From assembly GCA_019118345.1 (NCBI GenBank), contig DWZD01000007.1, positions 1 through 64,000 of the forward strand: a DNA stretch of 64,000 bases, read 5' to 3'. The notes under the pieces were generated by a model, which made no database searches, was not told the origin of the DNA, and saw only the letters and a program-made list of their open reading frames with translations. Numbering within the stretch: position 1 is the first letter of the stretch; the number at the start of each line of letters is the position of its first letter. Origin of the DNA: Candidatus Desulfovibrio intestinavium (GTDB taxonomy: Bacteria > Desulfobacterota > Desulfovibrionia > Desulfovibrionales > Desulfovibrionaceae). The position numbers and the translations under genes were made by a program. Of the stretch, positions 8,074-16,474 are shown in pieces.

Positions 8074-9264
8074 ATGTCCATCCTTGCCGACAGCGTTACG
8101 GGCTATCTGGAACACGCATCATGGATTCGTCGGATGTTCGAGGCCGGGGGCCAGCTCAAGGCCAAATACGGCGCGGACAAGGTCTATGACTTCAGTCTGG
8201 GCAATCCTGATCTGCCCGCGCCCCCGGCTGTGGGCGAGGGCTTGCGCGCCTTTGCCGAACATGCCGGGGAACCCTTTGCCTTCGGCTACATGGCCAATGC
8301 CGGTTTTCCCTGGGCACGGCAGAAGCTGGCCGAGCATCTGAGCGCGGAACAGGGCTGTGCGCTGGATGCGGATCATGTGCTGCTGAGCTGCGGCGCGGCC
8401 GGCGGCCTCAATGCCTTTTTGCGGGCGATCCTCAATCCCGGTGAGGAAGTGCTGACCTTTGCCCCCTATTTCGTGGAGTACGGTTTTTATGTGGCCAATC
8501 ATGGCGGTTCGCTGCGCGCGGTGAACAGCCTGCCCGAGACCTTTGCCCCGGACATGGCCGCGCTGGAGGCCGCCATCAGCGAAAAGACGCGCGTTCTGCT
8601 CATCAATTCGCCGCACAATCCCACGGGGGTCGTTTACAGCCGGGCGCAGATCGAGGCCATTGTCGCGCTGCTCAAGGAAAAGAGCCGGGAATACGGCAAG
8701 CCCATCTGGCTCATTGCGGACGAACCCTACCGTTTCCTTGCCTATGACGGCGTGGAAGTGCCGTCCGTCCTGCCGCTCTATGCGTATGCGGTGGTCATCA
8801 GCTCCTTCTCCAAGAGCCTTTCCCTGCCGGGCGAGCGCGTGGGCTATGTAGCCGTTTCGCCGCTGCTCGAGGAACACGCCCAGCTCATGGCCGCGCTGAC
8901 GTTGACCAACCGCATCCTCGGCTTTGTCAATCCGCCGGTGGTGGGGCAGCACATCATGGTGGCGGCCCTGGGCAGTCAGGTGGATCTCGCCGTGTATGCG
9001 GCCCGGCGCAAGGCCATGAGCGAGGTGCTCTCCGCCGCCGGTTACGACTATCTCATGCCCGCCGGGGCCTTCTACTTCTTCCCCAAGGCGCCGGGCGGCG
9101 ACGATGTGGCCTTTGTGAATCGCCTGCTCGAAGAACGGGTGCTGGCCGTGCCGGGCAGCGGCTTCGGCTATCCCGGGCATTTCCGCTTGGCCTTCTGCGT
9201 GGAGGAAAGCGTCATCCGCCATGCGGCGGACGGCTTCGCGGCGGCGCGGGCCGCCTTCAGGTAG
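8074..9264 (+). CDS. Class I/II PLP-dependent aminotransferase
   Basis: A 396-residue fold-type I aminotransferase, aspartate-aminotransferase-like. Visible motifs: SLGNPDLP near the N-terminus, NSPHNPTGVVYS, ADEPYRFLAYDG (the PLP-ring Asp and Tyr), and SSFSKSLSLPGERVGY, whose Lys forms the Schiff base. The C-terminal LAFCVEE replaces the usual RISY-type arginine segment with HFRLAFC, keeping an Arg for the substrate carboxylate. AGGAG precedes the ATG by 6 bases. The amino-acid substrate cannot be fixed from sequence. The rhodanese gene follows after 8 bases. Confidence 0.88.
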   Translation: MSILADSVTGYLEHASWIRRMFEAGGQLKAKYGADKVYDFSLGNPDLPAPPAVGEGLRAFAEHAGEPFAFGYMANAGFPWARQKLAEHLSAEQGCALDADHVLLSCGAAGGLNAFLRAILNPGEEVLTFAPYFVEYGFYVANHGGSLRAVNSLPETFAPDMAALEAAISEKTRVLLINSPHNPTGVVYSRAQIEAIVALLKEKSREYGKPIWLIADEPYRFLAYDGVEVPSVLPLYAYAVVISSFSKSLSLPGERVGYVAVSPLLEEHAQLMAALTLTNRILGFVNPPVVGQHIMVAALGSQVDLAVYAARRKAMSEVLSAAGYDYLMPAGAFYFFPKAPGGDDVAFVNRLLEERVLAVPGSGFGYPGHFRLAFCVEESVIRHAADGFAAARAAFR

Positions 9265-9272
9265 GAGAGCGC

Positions 9273-9722
9273 ATGACCATGCTGTGCCGTGCCCTTTCCT
9301 GCTTCACCCTGTTGCTTGCGCTGGTCTGCCTTATGCCTCATGACATCCTTGCCCACAAGGAAGTCAGCAACGCCGAGGCCAGGGAGCTGCTCGCTTCACC
9401 CCCCGACGGCCTGATCATCCTTGACATTCGTACCCCTGATGAATTTCGCGCCGGGCACATTCCCGCTGCGGTCAACCTGGACTTCTTCAGTCCCCGTTTT
9501 GAATTGAAACTGGCCGAGCTGCCCAAAAATACCCCCATTCTCCTGTACTGCCGTTCGGGCAACCGCTCCGCGCAGTCACTGGAGTATTTCGAGGCAGCCG
9601 GACTCGGCCCCGTCTACCACCTGACCCGGGGCTTCAGGCAATGGCAGGCCGATGGCCTGCCAGTGGACGTGCCGGAGGCGCCGGATGCGGCGGACAAGGC
9701 GGGCCGGGGCGCAACCCCGTAA
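9273..9722 (+). CDS. Exported single-domain rhodanese
   Basis: A 149-residue protein with an N-terminal hydrophobic signal sequence (to about residue 25) and one rhodanese domain: ILDIRTPDEFRAGHIPAAVN, active-site loop LLYCRSGNRSAQS (catalytic Cys), and RGFRQWQADGLPV. It would move sulfane sulfur or bind thiols in the periplasm. The ribosome site AGGAG overlaps the stop codon of the aminotransferase gene, so the two are likely co-transcribed. Confidence 0.88.
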   Translation: MTMLCRALSCFTLLLALVCLMPHDILAHKEVSNAEARELLASPPDGLIILDIRTPDEFRAGHIPAAVNLDFFSPRFELKLAELPKNTPILLYCRSGNRSAQSLEYFEAAGLGPVYHLTRGFRQWQADGLPVDVPEAPDAADKAGRGATP

Positions 9723-9746
9723 CGGGCATGAATGTTGCATGACATG

Positions 9747-9777
9747 ACGGCGGGAGGAATGTTTTTCCTCCCGCCGT
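9747..9777. terminator. Perfect 13-bp hairpin between rhodanese and flgE
   Basis: ACGGCGGGAGGAA (9747-9759) pairs with TTCCTCCCGCCGT (9765-9777), loop of five. No T run follows, so it may be a weak terminator or a transcript-end stabiliser. Confidence 0.55.
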
Positions 9778-9833
9778 CCGCATTTCACAGGGGGGGAACG
9801 CCCGCCCGCGGGCGAAACAACAAGGAGTCGCCT

Positions 9834-11381
9834 GTGAATTCCGCTCTTTATATAGGCGCTACCGGCATGAAGGCCCTGAGTACGGGCATGCAGGTGGTCA
9901 GCAACAATATCGCCAATTCCAGCACCATCGGCTACAAGCAGCAGGACATCCTGTTCTCCGATCTCATATCCACCACGCAGGCGGGCATGGGCGACTGGTG
10001 GGACGCGCAGGATGATTCCAAGGTGGCGCTGGGGCAGCTCGGCCACGGCGTACAGGTGGATACCATCCGTACCATCTTCACCCAGGGCGGTCTGCAATCG
10101 TCCAATACCCTCACCGACCTGGCCCTCAACGGCAAGGGCTACTTTCAGGTGGTGGATCAGACGACGGGCAACGCCTATTATACCCGTGCCGGGGACTTCA
10201 TTACCGACAACGAGGGCTATCTGCGCAATCCGCAGGGCTATTCCGTCAGCGGCTACCGTTACGATGCGCAGGGCAACCTCTCGGGCACGGTGGAACCCAT
10301 CCAGATCAGCGCCTTTGACGTACTCACGGCGCAGGCCAGCAGCAATATCCAGTGGCAGTTCAACCTCGGCTCCGCCGAGGACAAGAGCGTCAGCGACGAC
10401 AATCCCTATTTTGCCCTGCAGCAGTCCTACCGGGCCGACGTCAATCCGCCCATCAGCGCCACGGGTACCGGCTATGAAATGCCCATCACCCTCTATGACG
10501 CCAACGGCAATGCCGTGGAAGTGACGGCCTATTTCGACCGTGCGCCCTCAGATGCCAACGAGATCATCATGGAATTCGTGCTGGCCAGCTCCACCGTGGC
10601 CGAGCAGATGGCCGACGCCGTCGAGGAGGCCAACCGGGCCGATCCCGACAACCCGCAGACCTTGCCCGAGGGCGCGGGCCTGCTCATGAGCGGCACCCTG
10701 CATTTCAACAGCGACGGCACGCTCAAGAGCATGTCGGCCTTCACGCCCACCGAGGCCGGCAACAAGGATCTGACCACCTGGACGCCCGCCGCCCTGGTCA
10801 ACGGCGTCCCGCAGTTCAGCATCAACGGGCAGTCCGTGGGCGTGAACTTCGGCATCACCTCGGGCGGCTGGGAAAATGCGCCGACCAGCGCGGCCGAGGT
10901 CGGCACGGACAAGCGCCTGCTGCCGGGCATGGGCGACAATGCCGTGGTCAGCACCAAGGCCACCACGGCCTACGCGGGCAATTCCTACCTGACCTATTCC
11001 GATCAGGACGGCTACCCCGAAGGGCGTCTGAGCGCCTATGACATCACCACCGAAGGCGACATCATCGGCACCTACTCCAACGGCGAGGAGCGCAAGCTGT
11101 GGGAAATCCCGGTCTGCCGCTTCACGGCCGAGGACAACCTCTACCGCGAGGGCAACAACCTCTTTTCCGCTACCGCCGAATGCGGGCAGATGGAAATGGG
11201 GCGCGCCGGCACCGAAAATTACGGTACCATCCACGCCTACAACATCGAACTCTCCAATGTGGATCTGACCACCGAAATGGTGAACATGATCATCACCCAG
11301 CGCGGTTTCCAGTCCAACAGCAAGGCCGTGACCACGGCCGACGCCATGCTGCAGAAGGCCATGGAAATCAAGCGCTCCTGA
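9834..11381 (+). CDS. flgE: Flagellar hook protein FlgE
   Basis: A 515-residue hook subunit, exported through the flagellar type III system. The N-terminal rod/hook signature is ALYIGATGMKALSTGM followed by VSNNIANSSTIGYK; the C-terminal coil ends NVDLTTEMVNMIITQRGFQSNSKAV...MEIKRS. The middle is the variable D1/D2 domains. GTG 9834 is chosen because AAGGAG lies 6 bases upstream and the conserved N-terminus begins there; the frame is open to 9732. No other flagellar gene is nearby, and terminators flank it, so it is monocistronic. Confidence 0.95.
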   Translation: MNSALYIGATGMKALSTGMQVVSNNIANSSTIGYKQQDILFSDLISTTQAGMGDWWDAQDDSKVALGQLGHGVQVDTIRTIFTQGGLQSSNTLTDLALNGKGYFQVVDQTTGNAYYTRAGDFITDNEGYLRNPQGYSVSGYRYDAQGNLSGTVEPIQISAFDVLTAQASSNIQWQFNLGSAEDKSVSDDNPYFALQQSYRADVNPPISATGTGYEMPITLYDANGNAVEVTAYFDRAPSDANEIIMEFVLASSTVAEQMADAVEEANRADPDNPQTLPEGAGLLMSGTLHFNSDGTLKSMSAFTPTEAGNKDLTTWTPAALVNGVPQFSINGQSVGVNFGITSGGWENAPTSAAEVGTDKRLLPGMGDNAVVSTKATTAYAGNSYLTYSDQDGYPEGRLSAYDITTEGDIIGTYSNGEERKLWEIPVCRFTAEDNLYREGNNLFSATAECGQMEMGRAGTENYGTIHAYNIELSNVDLTTEMVNMIITQRGFQSNSKAVTTADAMLQKAMEIKRS

Positions 11382-11430
11382 CCGGCGCATCCCGGCAGGC
11401 TGAGGCCGCCGGACGCGACAGGAACAACAG

Positions 11431-11462
11431 GCGCTCCCCCCTTCGGGGCGAGCGCTTTTTTT
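11431..11462 (+). terminator. Terminator of flgE
   Basis: GCGCTC...GAGCGC stem with inner CCCC/GGGG pairs and a TTC loop, followed by seven Ts. Confidence 0.88.
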
Positions 11463-11586
11463 GTCCGCTTCCACGCCCGGACAGGCCGGCACGGGCCTCG
11501 GGAAAGGGGCGCGGATCGGCAAGGCGCGGGCTTGTACTCCGTCGGCGAAGAGGATATACTGCGCTTCTGCCTGCGGAGTGTCATTC

Positions 11587-12441
11587 ATGCTGCAATCCCC
11601 GTTTCTTCCCGCTGCCCTTTACGGCGTCATCGGCTGGCCGCTGGCCCAGAGCCTGAGTCCCCTTGTGCACAACACGGCCTTTCAGGCCCTGGGCATGGCT
11701 GCCGTCTACATGCGCTGGGAAATCGCCCCGGAAAGGCTGGCTGCCTTTGTGGCCGCCTTTCGGCTGCTCGGCCTGCGCGGCTGTTCGGTGACCATCCCGC
11801 ACAAGGTGGCCGTCATGCCCCTCCTGGACGAGGTCAGCCCGCTGGCCCGGACGGTGGGGGCGGTCAATACCCTCTATTGGCGCGAAGACCGCCTGTGCGG
11901 CGAAAATACCGACGTGGCCGGCTTCATGTCGCCGCTGCTGGCCCGCGATCTGCCCCGCGAGACGCCCGTGCTTCTGCTGGGCGCGGGGGGCGCGGCCCGC
12001 GCTGCCGCCGCCGGTCTGCAGGCGCACGGTTTCAGGGAAATCAGCGTGTGCACCCCCTCAGACCGGACGCATGTGGCGCTGGCCGAAGCCTTCGGCCTGC
12101 GGGCCGTGCGCTGGCAGGATCGGCATGAAGCGCCCGCGGGACTGGTGATCAATGCCACGCCGCTGGGCATGCGGGGCAAGGCCGAGGAGGAAACGCCCTA
12201 CGACTTCGGAACGGCCGCCGCTGCCGGACGGGGGGGGCTGGCCTACGACATCGTGTACAATCCCCTGCGGACGCGCTTTCTGCGCGAGGCCGGGGAAGCG
12301 GGCTGGCAGGCCGTCAGCGGGCTGGACATGTTTCATGCGCAGGCGGATGCGCAGTTTCGGCTCTGGACGGGCAGGGGACTTCCGTCCGAGGCCCGCGCGG
12401 CGCTGGAAGCCGCCCTGGGCAATGACGGAGCGCGGAGGTGA
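11587..12441 (+). CDS. aroE: Shikimate dehydrogenase
   Basis: A 284-residue NADP-dependent enzyme reducing 3-dehydroshikimate to shikimate. N-terminal substrate domain: GVIGWPLAQSLSPLVHN, SVTIPHKVAVM (catalytic Lys) and GENTDVAGF (Asp). Nucleotide domain: LLGAGGAARAAAAGL. C-terminus: INATPLGM and DIVYNPLRTRFL. ATG 11587 has GGAG upstream; the longer frame to 11461 overlaps the flgE terminator and is not used. The stop overlaps the aroQ ribosome site, so aroE and aroQ are co-translated consecutive steps of the same pathway. Confidence 0.95.
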   Translation: MLQSPFLPAALYGVIGWPLAQSLSPLVHNTAFQALGMAAVYMRWEIAPERLAAFVAAFRLLGLRGCSVTIPHKVAVMPLLDEVSPLARTVGAVNTLYWREDRLCGENTDVAGFMSPLLARDLPRETPVLLLGAGGAARAAAAGLQAHGFREISVCTPSDRTHVALAEAFGLRAVRWQDRHEAPAGLVINATPLGMRGKAEEETPYDFGTAAAAGRGGLAYDIVYNPLRTRFLREAGEAGWQAVSGLDMFHAQADAQFRLWTGRGLPSEARAALEAALGNDGARR

Positions 12442-12443
12442 GC

Positions 12444-12917
12444 ATGCACGACTATCTGATCCTGCACGGCGTCAACCTCAATATGTTCGGGCGGCGCGAT
12501 CCGGCGCATTACGGCACCAGCACCCTGGCGGACATCAATGCCGCGCTGGGGGCCTTGGCCGCCGAACTGGGGGTCGGGCTGGACATCTTCCAGACCAACC
12601 ACGAAGGCGAGATGGTGGAGCGCATTCACCGGGCGCTGGATGACGGCACGCGCGGCATCGTCATCAATGCCGGGGCCTGGACGCATTGCAGTTATGCCAT
12701 CATGGACGCCCTCGGCATGGTGTCCGTGCCGGTGGTGGAGGTGCACATGTCCAATGTGCATGCCCGCGAGGCCTTCCGTCACGAATCGGTGCTGGCGCGG
12801 GTGAGCGCGGGCAGCATCGCCGGCTTCGGGCCGCAGAGCTATCTGCTGGGACTGCGCGCGGTGCATGCTCTGGCCGCCGAGCGGGCGGCAGCGGCGGCCC
12901 GAGAAATTTCCTCGTGA
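12444..12917 (+). CDS. aroQ: Type II 3-dehydroquinate dehydratase
   Basis: A 157-residue dodecameric-type dehydroquinase making 3-dehydroshikimate. LHGVNLNMFGRRDPAHYG carries the catalytic Arg and Tyr; FQTNHEGEMVERIH, INAGAWTHCSYAIMDAL and EVHMSNVHARE are the other conserved segments. GGAGG (12434-12438) lies 5 bases before ATG 12444; a GTG at 12438 would overlap that ribosome site, so ATG is preferred. It makes the substrate of AroE encoded just upstream. Confidence 0.95.
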   Translation: MHDYLILHGVNLNMFGRRDPAHYGTSTLADINAALGALAAELGVGLDIFQTNHEGEMVERIHRALDDGTRGIVINAGAWTHCSYAIMDALGMVSVPVVEVHMSNVHAREAFRHESVLARVSAGSIAGFGPQSYLLGLRAVHALAAERAAAAAREISS

Positions 12918-12966
12918 AAAAAACGGCAGAGGCGGGCAGAAGGCTGGATTTTTTCCTCTCCTTGCG

Positions 12967-12980
12967 TTAGGACAACCTAA
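12967..12980. promoter_or_regulatory. Small inverted repeat upstream of the hdr-flx operon
   Basis: TTAGG-ACAA-CCTAA (12967-12980) in the 109-base gap before hdrC, followed by AT-richer sequence that should hold the promoter. A regulator site is possible but unproven. Confidence 0.3.
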
Positions 12981-13026
12981 ATTTGGCTACGCCCCAGACC
13001 TTCAGACTTTAACCCTGTGAGATCCC

Positions 13027-13611
13027 ATGAACGACGCCATTGAACTAAGCCGGATGCGCGATGCCGACTTCACGGCGGCAGTGGACGCCCAGAGCGGTCA
13101 GAGGATTTCCACCTGTTACCAGTGCGGCAACTGCACTGCCGGTTGCCCTGCGGGCTTTGTCTATGACCTGCAGGTCAATCAGGTCATGCGCAGCGTGCAG
13201 CTGGGCCTCAAAAACAAGGTGCTGAATTCCCGCTCCATCTGGATGTGCCTCTCCTGTTCCACCTGCAGTCAGCGTTGCCCCAACAACATCGATGTGGCCG
13301 GTGTGATGGAGACCCTGCGGCACATGGCCCGCAAGGAAGGCATTGTCACCGTGCCCAAGGTGGACAAATTCTGGACATCCTTCCTTGCCACGGTGCGCAA
13401 GTACGGCCGCACCTACGAAATCGGCACCATGGTGCTCTACATGCTGCGCTCCATGCGGGTATTCACCGACGTGGATCTGGCGCCCACCGCCCTGGCCAAG
13501 GGCAAGCTCGGCTTCAAGCCCCACAAGACGCCTGAGGAAGGCGCCGAGGCCGTGGGCCGCATCTTCAAGCGCTATCAGGAACGCGCCAATCGACAGGGGG
13601 TGCGCGCATGA
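13027..13611 (+). CDS. hdrC: Heterodisulfide reductase-like subunit C
   Basis: A 194-residue iron-sulfur protein with two 4Fe-4S motifs, CYQCGNCTAGCP and CLSCSTCSQRCP, that carries electrons between HdrA and the HdrB active site in the cytoplasm. It opens a six-gene operon whose members overlap or nearly touch (hdrC stop and hdrB start share ATGA). The ribosome site is weak (GAG 8 bases upstream). In Desulfovibrio such Hdr proteins work with Flx subunits rather than with methanogen coenzymes. Confidence 0.93.
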   Translation: MNDAIELSRMRDADFTAAVDAQSGQRISTCYQCGNCTAGCPAGFVYDLQVNQVMRSVQLGLKNKVLNSRSIWMCLSCSTCSQRCPNNIDVAGVMETLRHMARKEGIVTVPKVDKFWTSFLATVRKYGRTYEIGTMVLYMLRSMRVFTDVDLAPTALAKGKLGFKPHKTPEEGAEAVGRIFKRYQERANRQGVRA

Positions 13612-14516
13612 AAATAGCCTACTATCCCGGCTGCTCGGCCACGGGTTCGTCGGCCGACTACGAAAAGTCCACCCAGGCCGTCTGCGCCGCGCTGGGCATG
13701 CAGATGGAAGAAATCCGCGGCTGGAGCTGCTGTGGTTCCACCCCGGCCCATGCCGTGGACACCCAGCTTTCCGGCGCGCTGAGCGCGCGCAATCTTGACC
13801 TTGCCGCCCGCCAGAAGGCCGACATGGTGCTCACGCCCTGTCCGAGCTGTCTTTCCAATCTGCGCCACGCGGCCAAGCGTCTGGAAAACCCCGAGTTCCG
13901 CGCCGGCGTCAATGAGCTGCTGGACGAACCCCTGCCCGAGAAGCTGCCCGAGGCCCTCTCGGTCATGCAGGGCATTGCCCGCACCTATGATATGGACGCC
14001 ATTGCCTCGCGGGTGCGCAAACCGCTGGCCGGGCTGAAACTGGCCGCCTATTACGGCTGCCTCATGAGTCGGCCGCACGAGGTCATGGAATTCGGCGATC
14101 CCGAAAATCCCACCCTCATGGAAAGCCTGCTCACTGCCTGCGGCGCGGAAATGGTGGATTTCCCGCTGAAGACCGAATGCTGCGGCGCTTCCTACGGCAT
14201 TCCCGAGCGCGCCATGACGGCCCGCCTGACCGGCCGCATCCTCAATCTGGCCACCATGCTGGGCGTGGATGCCGTGGTCGTGGCCTGCCCGCTCTGCCAG
14301 ATGAACCTTGACCTGCGCCAGCAGCAGGCGGCCAAGGAAGCGGGCGTCGCCTTCAGCATGCCGGTGCTCTATTACACCCAGCTCATGGGCATCGCCTTCG
14401 GCCTCGCGCCCAGCGCGCTCGGGCTGGATAAACTCTGCGTCAGCGCCGACAATCTGCTGCGCAAGCTGGATCAGCCTGCTGTCTGCAGCAAGGCTCCCGA
14501 AGGAGACAAGGCATGA
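13608..14516 (+). CDS. hdrB: Heterodisulfide reductase-like subunit B
   Basis: A 302-residue protein with the paired CCG-domain motifs that hold the noncubane 4Fe-4S clusters reducing a disulfide: RGWSCCGSTPAH and CPSC in the first half, TECCGASYGIP and ACPLCQMNLDLRQ in the second. The physiological disulfide in sulfate reducers is not certain; DsrC trisulfide or a similar thiol has been proposed. It overlaps hdrC and hdrA by four bases each. Confidence 0.94.
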   Translation: MKIAYYPGCSATGSSADYEKSTQAVCAALGMQMEEIRGWSCCGSTPAHAVDTQLSGALSARNLDLAARQKADMVLTPCPSCLSNLRHAAKRLENPEFRAGVNELLDEPLPEKLPEALSVMQGIARTYDMDAIASRVRKPLAGLKLAAYYGCLMSRPHEVMEFGDPENPTLMESLLTACGAEMVDFPLKTECCGASYGIPERAMTARLTGRILNLATMLGVDAVVVACPLCQMNLDLRQQQAAKEAGVAFSMPVLYYTQLMGIAFGLAPSALGLDKLCVSADNLLRKLDQPAVCSKAPEGDKA

Positions 14517-16474
14517 GAATAGGCGTTTTCATCTGCCATTGCGGCAGCAATATCGCCGGCACCGTGGACTGTGCCAAGGTGGCCGAGAATGCGCGTATGT
14601 TCCCCGACGTGGTGCTGGCCCAGGACATCATGTACACCTGCGCCGAACCGGGGCAGGCGGCCATTGAGGCGGCCATTCACGAGCACAAACTCGACGGCGT
14701 GGTTGTTGCCTCCTGTAGCCCCCGCATCCACGAGCCGACCTTCCGCCGGACGGTGGAACGCGCCGGCCTGAACCGCTACATGTTCGAAATGGCCAATATC
14801 CGCGAACATGTGTCGTGGATCGGCAAGGACAAGGACGCCAACACCAACAAGGCGACCGAACTGGTGCAGATTGCCGTGGCCAAGCTGCGCAACGACAAGC
14901 CCCTCAAGGCCAAGTCCTTTGACATCAACAAGCGCGTGCTGATCATCGGCGCGGGCGTGGCCGGCATCCAGGCCGCCCTGGACTGCGCCGAAGGCGGCAT
15001 CCAGGTGGTGCTCGTGGAACGCGAAGCCACCATCGGCGGCAAGATGGCCAAGCTGGACAAGACCTTCCCCACGGTGGACTGTTCGGCCTGCATCCTCGGC
15101 CCCAAGATGGTGGACGTGGCCCAGCATCCCAACATCACCCTGTACGCCAAGTCCGAGGTGGAAGACATCTCCGGCTACGTGGGCAACTTCAACATCAAGA
15201 TCCGCAAGCGCGCCACCTATGTGGACTGGGACAAGTGCACCGGTTGCGGCGCCTGCACCGAGAAGTGCCCGGCCAAGAAGACCCCGGACACCTTCAATGA
15301 ACTGGTCGGCCCCACCACAGCCATCAACATCGCCTTCCCCCAGGCCATCCCGAAGAAGGCGGTCATCAATCCCGAGCACTGCCGCCAGCTCACCAAGGGC
15401 AAATGCGGCGTGTGCGCCAAGGTCTGCCCCACCGGCGCCATCAACTACGAACAGCAGGATGAGATCGTCACCGAGGAAGTGGGCTGCATCGTGGCCGCCA
15501 CCGGTTATGACCTCATGGACTGGACGGTCTACGAGGAATACGGCGGCGGACGTTACCCCGACGTGGTGACTTCCCTGCAGTACGAGCGCCTGCTCTCGGC
15601 TTCCGGCCCCACCGAAGGCCACATCAAGCGGCCTTCCGACGGCAAGGAACCCAAGAACATCGTGTTCATCCAGTGCGTGGGCTCGCGCGACCGCTCCATC
15701 GGCCGTCCGTACTGCTCCGGCTTCTGCTGCATGTACACCGCCAAGCAGGCCATCCTGACCAAGGACCACATCCCGGATTCCAAGTCCTATGTCTTCTACA
15801 TGGACATTCGCGCCAACGGGAAGATCTACGACGAATTCACCCGCCGCGCGGTGGAGGAATACGGCACGGAATACATCCGCGGCCGCGTGTCCAAAATCTA
15901 CCCTGACGGCGAAGGCCACCTCGTGGTGCGCGGCGTGGATACGCTGCTCGGCGAAGGCGTGGAAATCAAGGCCGACCTCGTGGTGCTGGCCGTGGGCGTG
16001 GAAGCGGCCAAGGGCTCGCCCAAGCTGGCCGAAAAGCTGCGCATCTCCTACGACAGCTACGGCTTCTTCCTCGAAAGCCACGTCAAGCTGAAGCCCGTGG
16101 AAACCAATACCGCCGGCGTCTATCTGGCCGGCGTCTGCCAGGGCGTCAAGGACATTCCGGCCTCCGTGGCCCAGGGTTCCGCCGCCGCCGCCAAGGTGCT
16201 GGCCCTCTTTGCCAAGGACAAGCTGGAAAACGACCCGCAGATCGCCAGCGTGGACATGAAGCGCTGCGTGGACTGCGGCAAGTGCATCCGCTGCTGCCCC
16301 TTCGGCGCCATCAAGGAAGTGGAGTTCCGCGGCAAGATGTACGCCCAGGTCATCGAAACCGTCTGCCAGGGCTGCGGTCTCTGCACCTCCACCTGCCCGC
16401 AGGGCGCCATCCAGCTCTCCCACGCCACCGACAACCAGATTCTTGCGGAGGTTAACACGCTATGCCAGTGCTGA
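14513..16474 (+). CDS. hdrA: Heterodisulfide reductase-like subunit A, FAD electron-bifurcating subunit
   Basis: A 653-residue flavoprotein. Domains: N-terminal region with CHCGSNIAGTVD; FAD-binding VLIIGAGVAGIQAAL with TVDCSACILGPKM; ferredoxin inserts CTGCGACTEKCP and CGVCAKVCPTGAI; C-terminal two-cluster ferredoxin CVDCGKCIRCCPFGAI and CQGCGLCTSTCPQGAI. It is the flavin site expected to split electron pairs between ferredoxin and HdrB. Starts at ATG overlapping the hdrB stop by four bases; ends 13 bases inside the next gene. Confidence 0.95.
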   Translation: MRIGVFICHCGSNIAGTVDCAKVAENARMFPDVVLAQDIMYTCAEPGQAAIEAAIHEHKLDGVVVASCSPRIHEPTFRRTVERAGLNRYMFEMANIREHVSWIGKDKDANTNKATELVQIAVAKLRNDKPLKAKSFDINKRVLIIGAGVAGIQAALDCAEGGIQVVLVEREATIGGKMAKLDKTFPTVDCSACILGPKMVDVAQHPNITLYAKSEVEDISGYVGNFNIKIRKRATYVDWDKCTGCGACTEKCPAKKTPDTFNELVGPTTAINIAFPQAIPKKAVINPEHCRQLTKGKCGVCAKVCPTGAINYEQQDEIVTEEVGCIVAATGYDLMDWTVYEEYGGGRYPDVVTSLQYERLLSASGPTEGHIKRPSDGKEPKNIVFIQCVGSRDRSIGRPYCSGFCCMYTAKQAILTKDHIPDSKSYVFYMDIRANGKIYDEFTRRAVEEYGTEYIRGRVSKIYPDGEGHLVVRGVDTLLGEGVEIKADLVVLAVGVEAAKGSPKLAEKLRISYDSYGFFLESHVKLKPVETNTAGVYLAGVCQGVKDIPASVAQGSAAAAKVLALFAKDKLENDPQIASVDMKRCVDCGKCIRCCPFGAIKEVEFRGKMYAQVIETVCQGCGLCTSTCPQGAIQLSHATDNQILAEVNTLCQC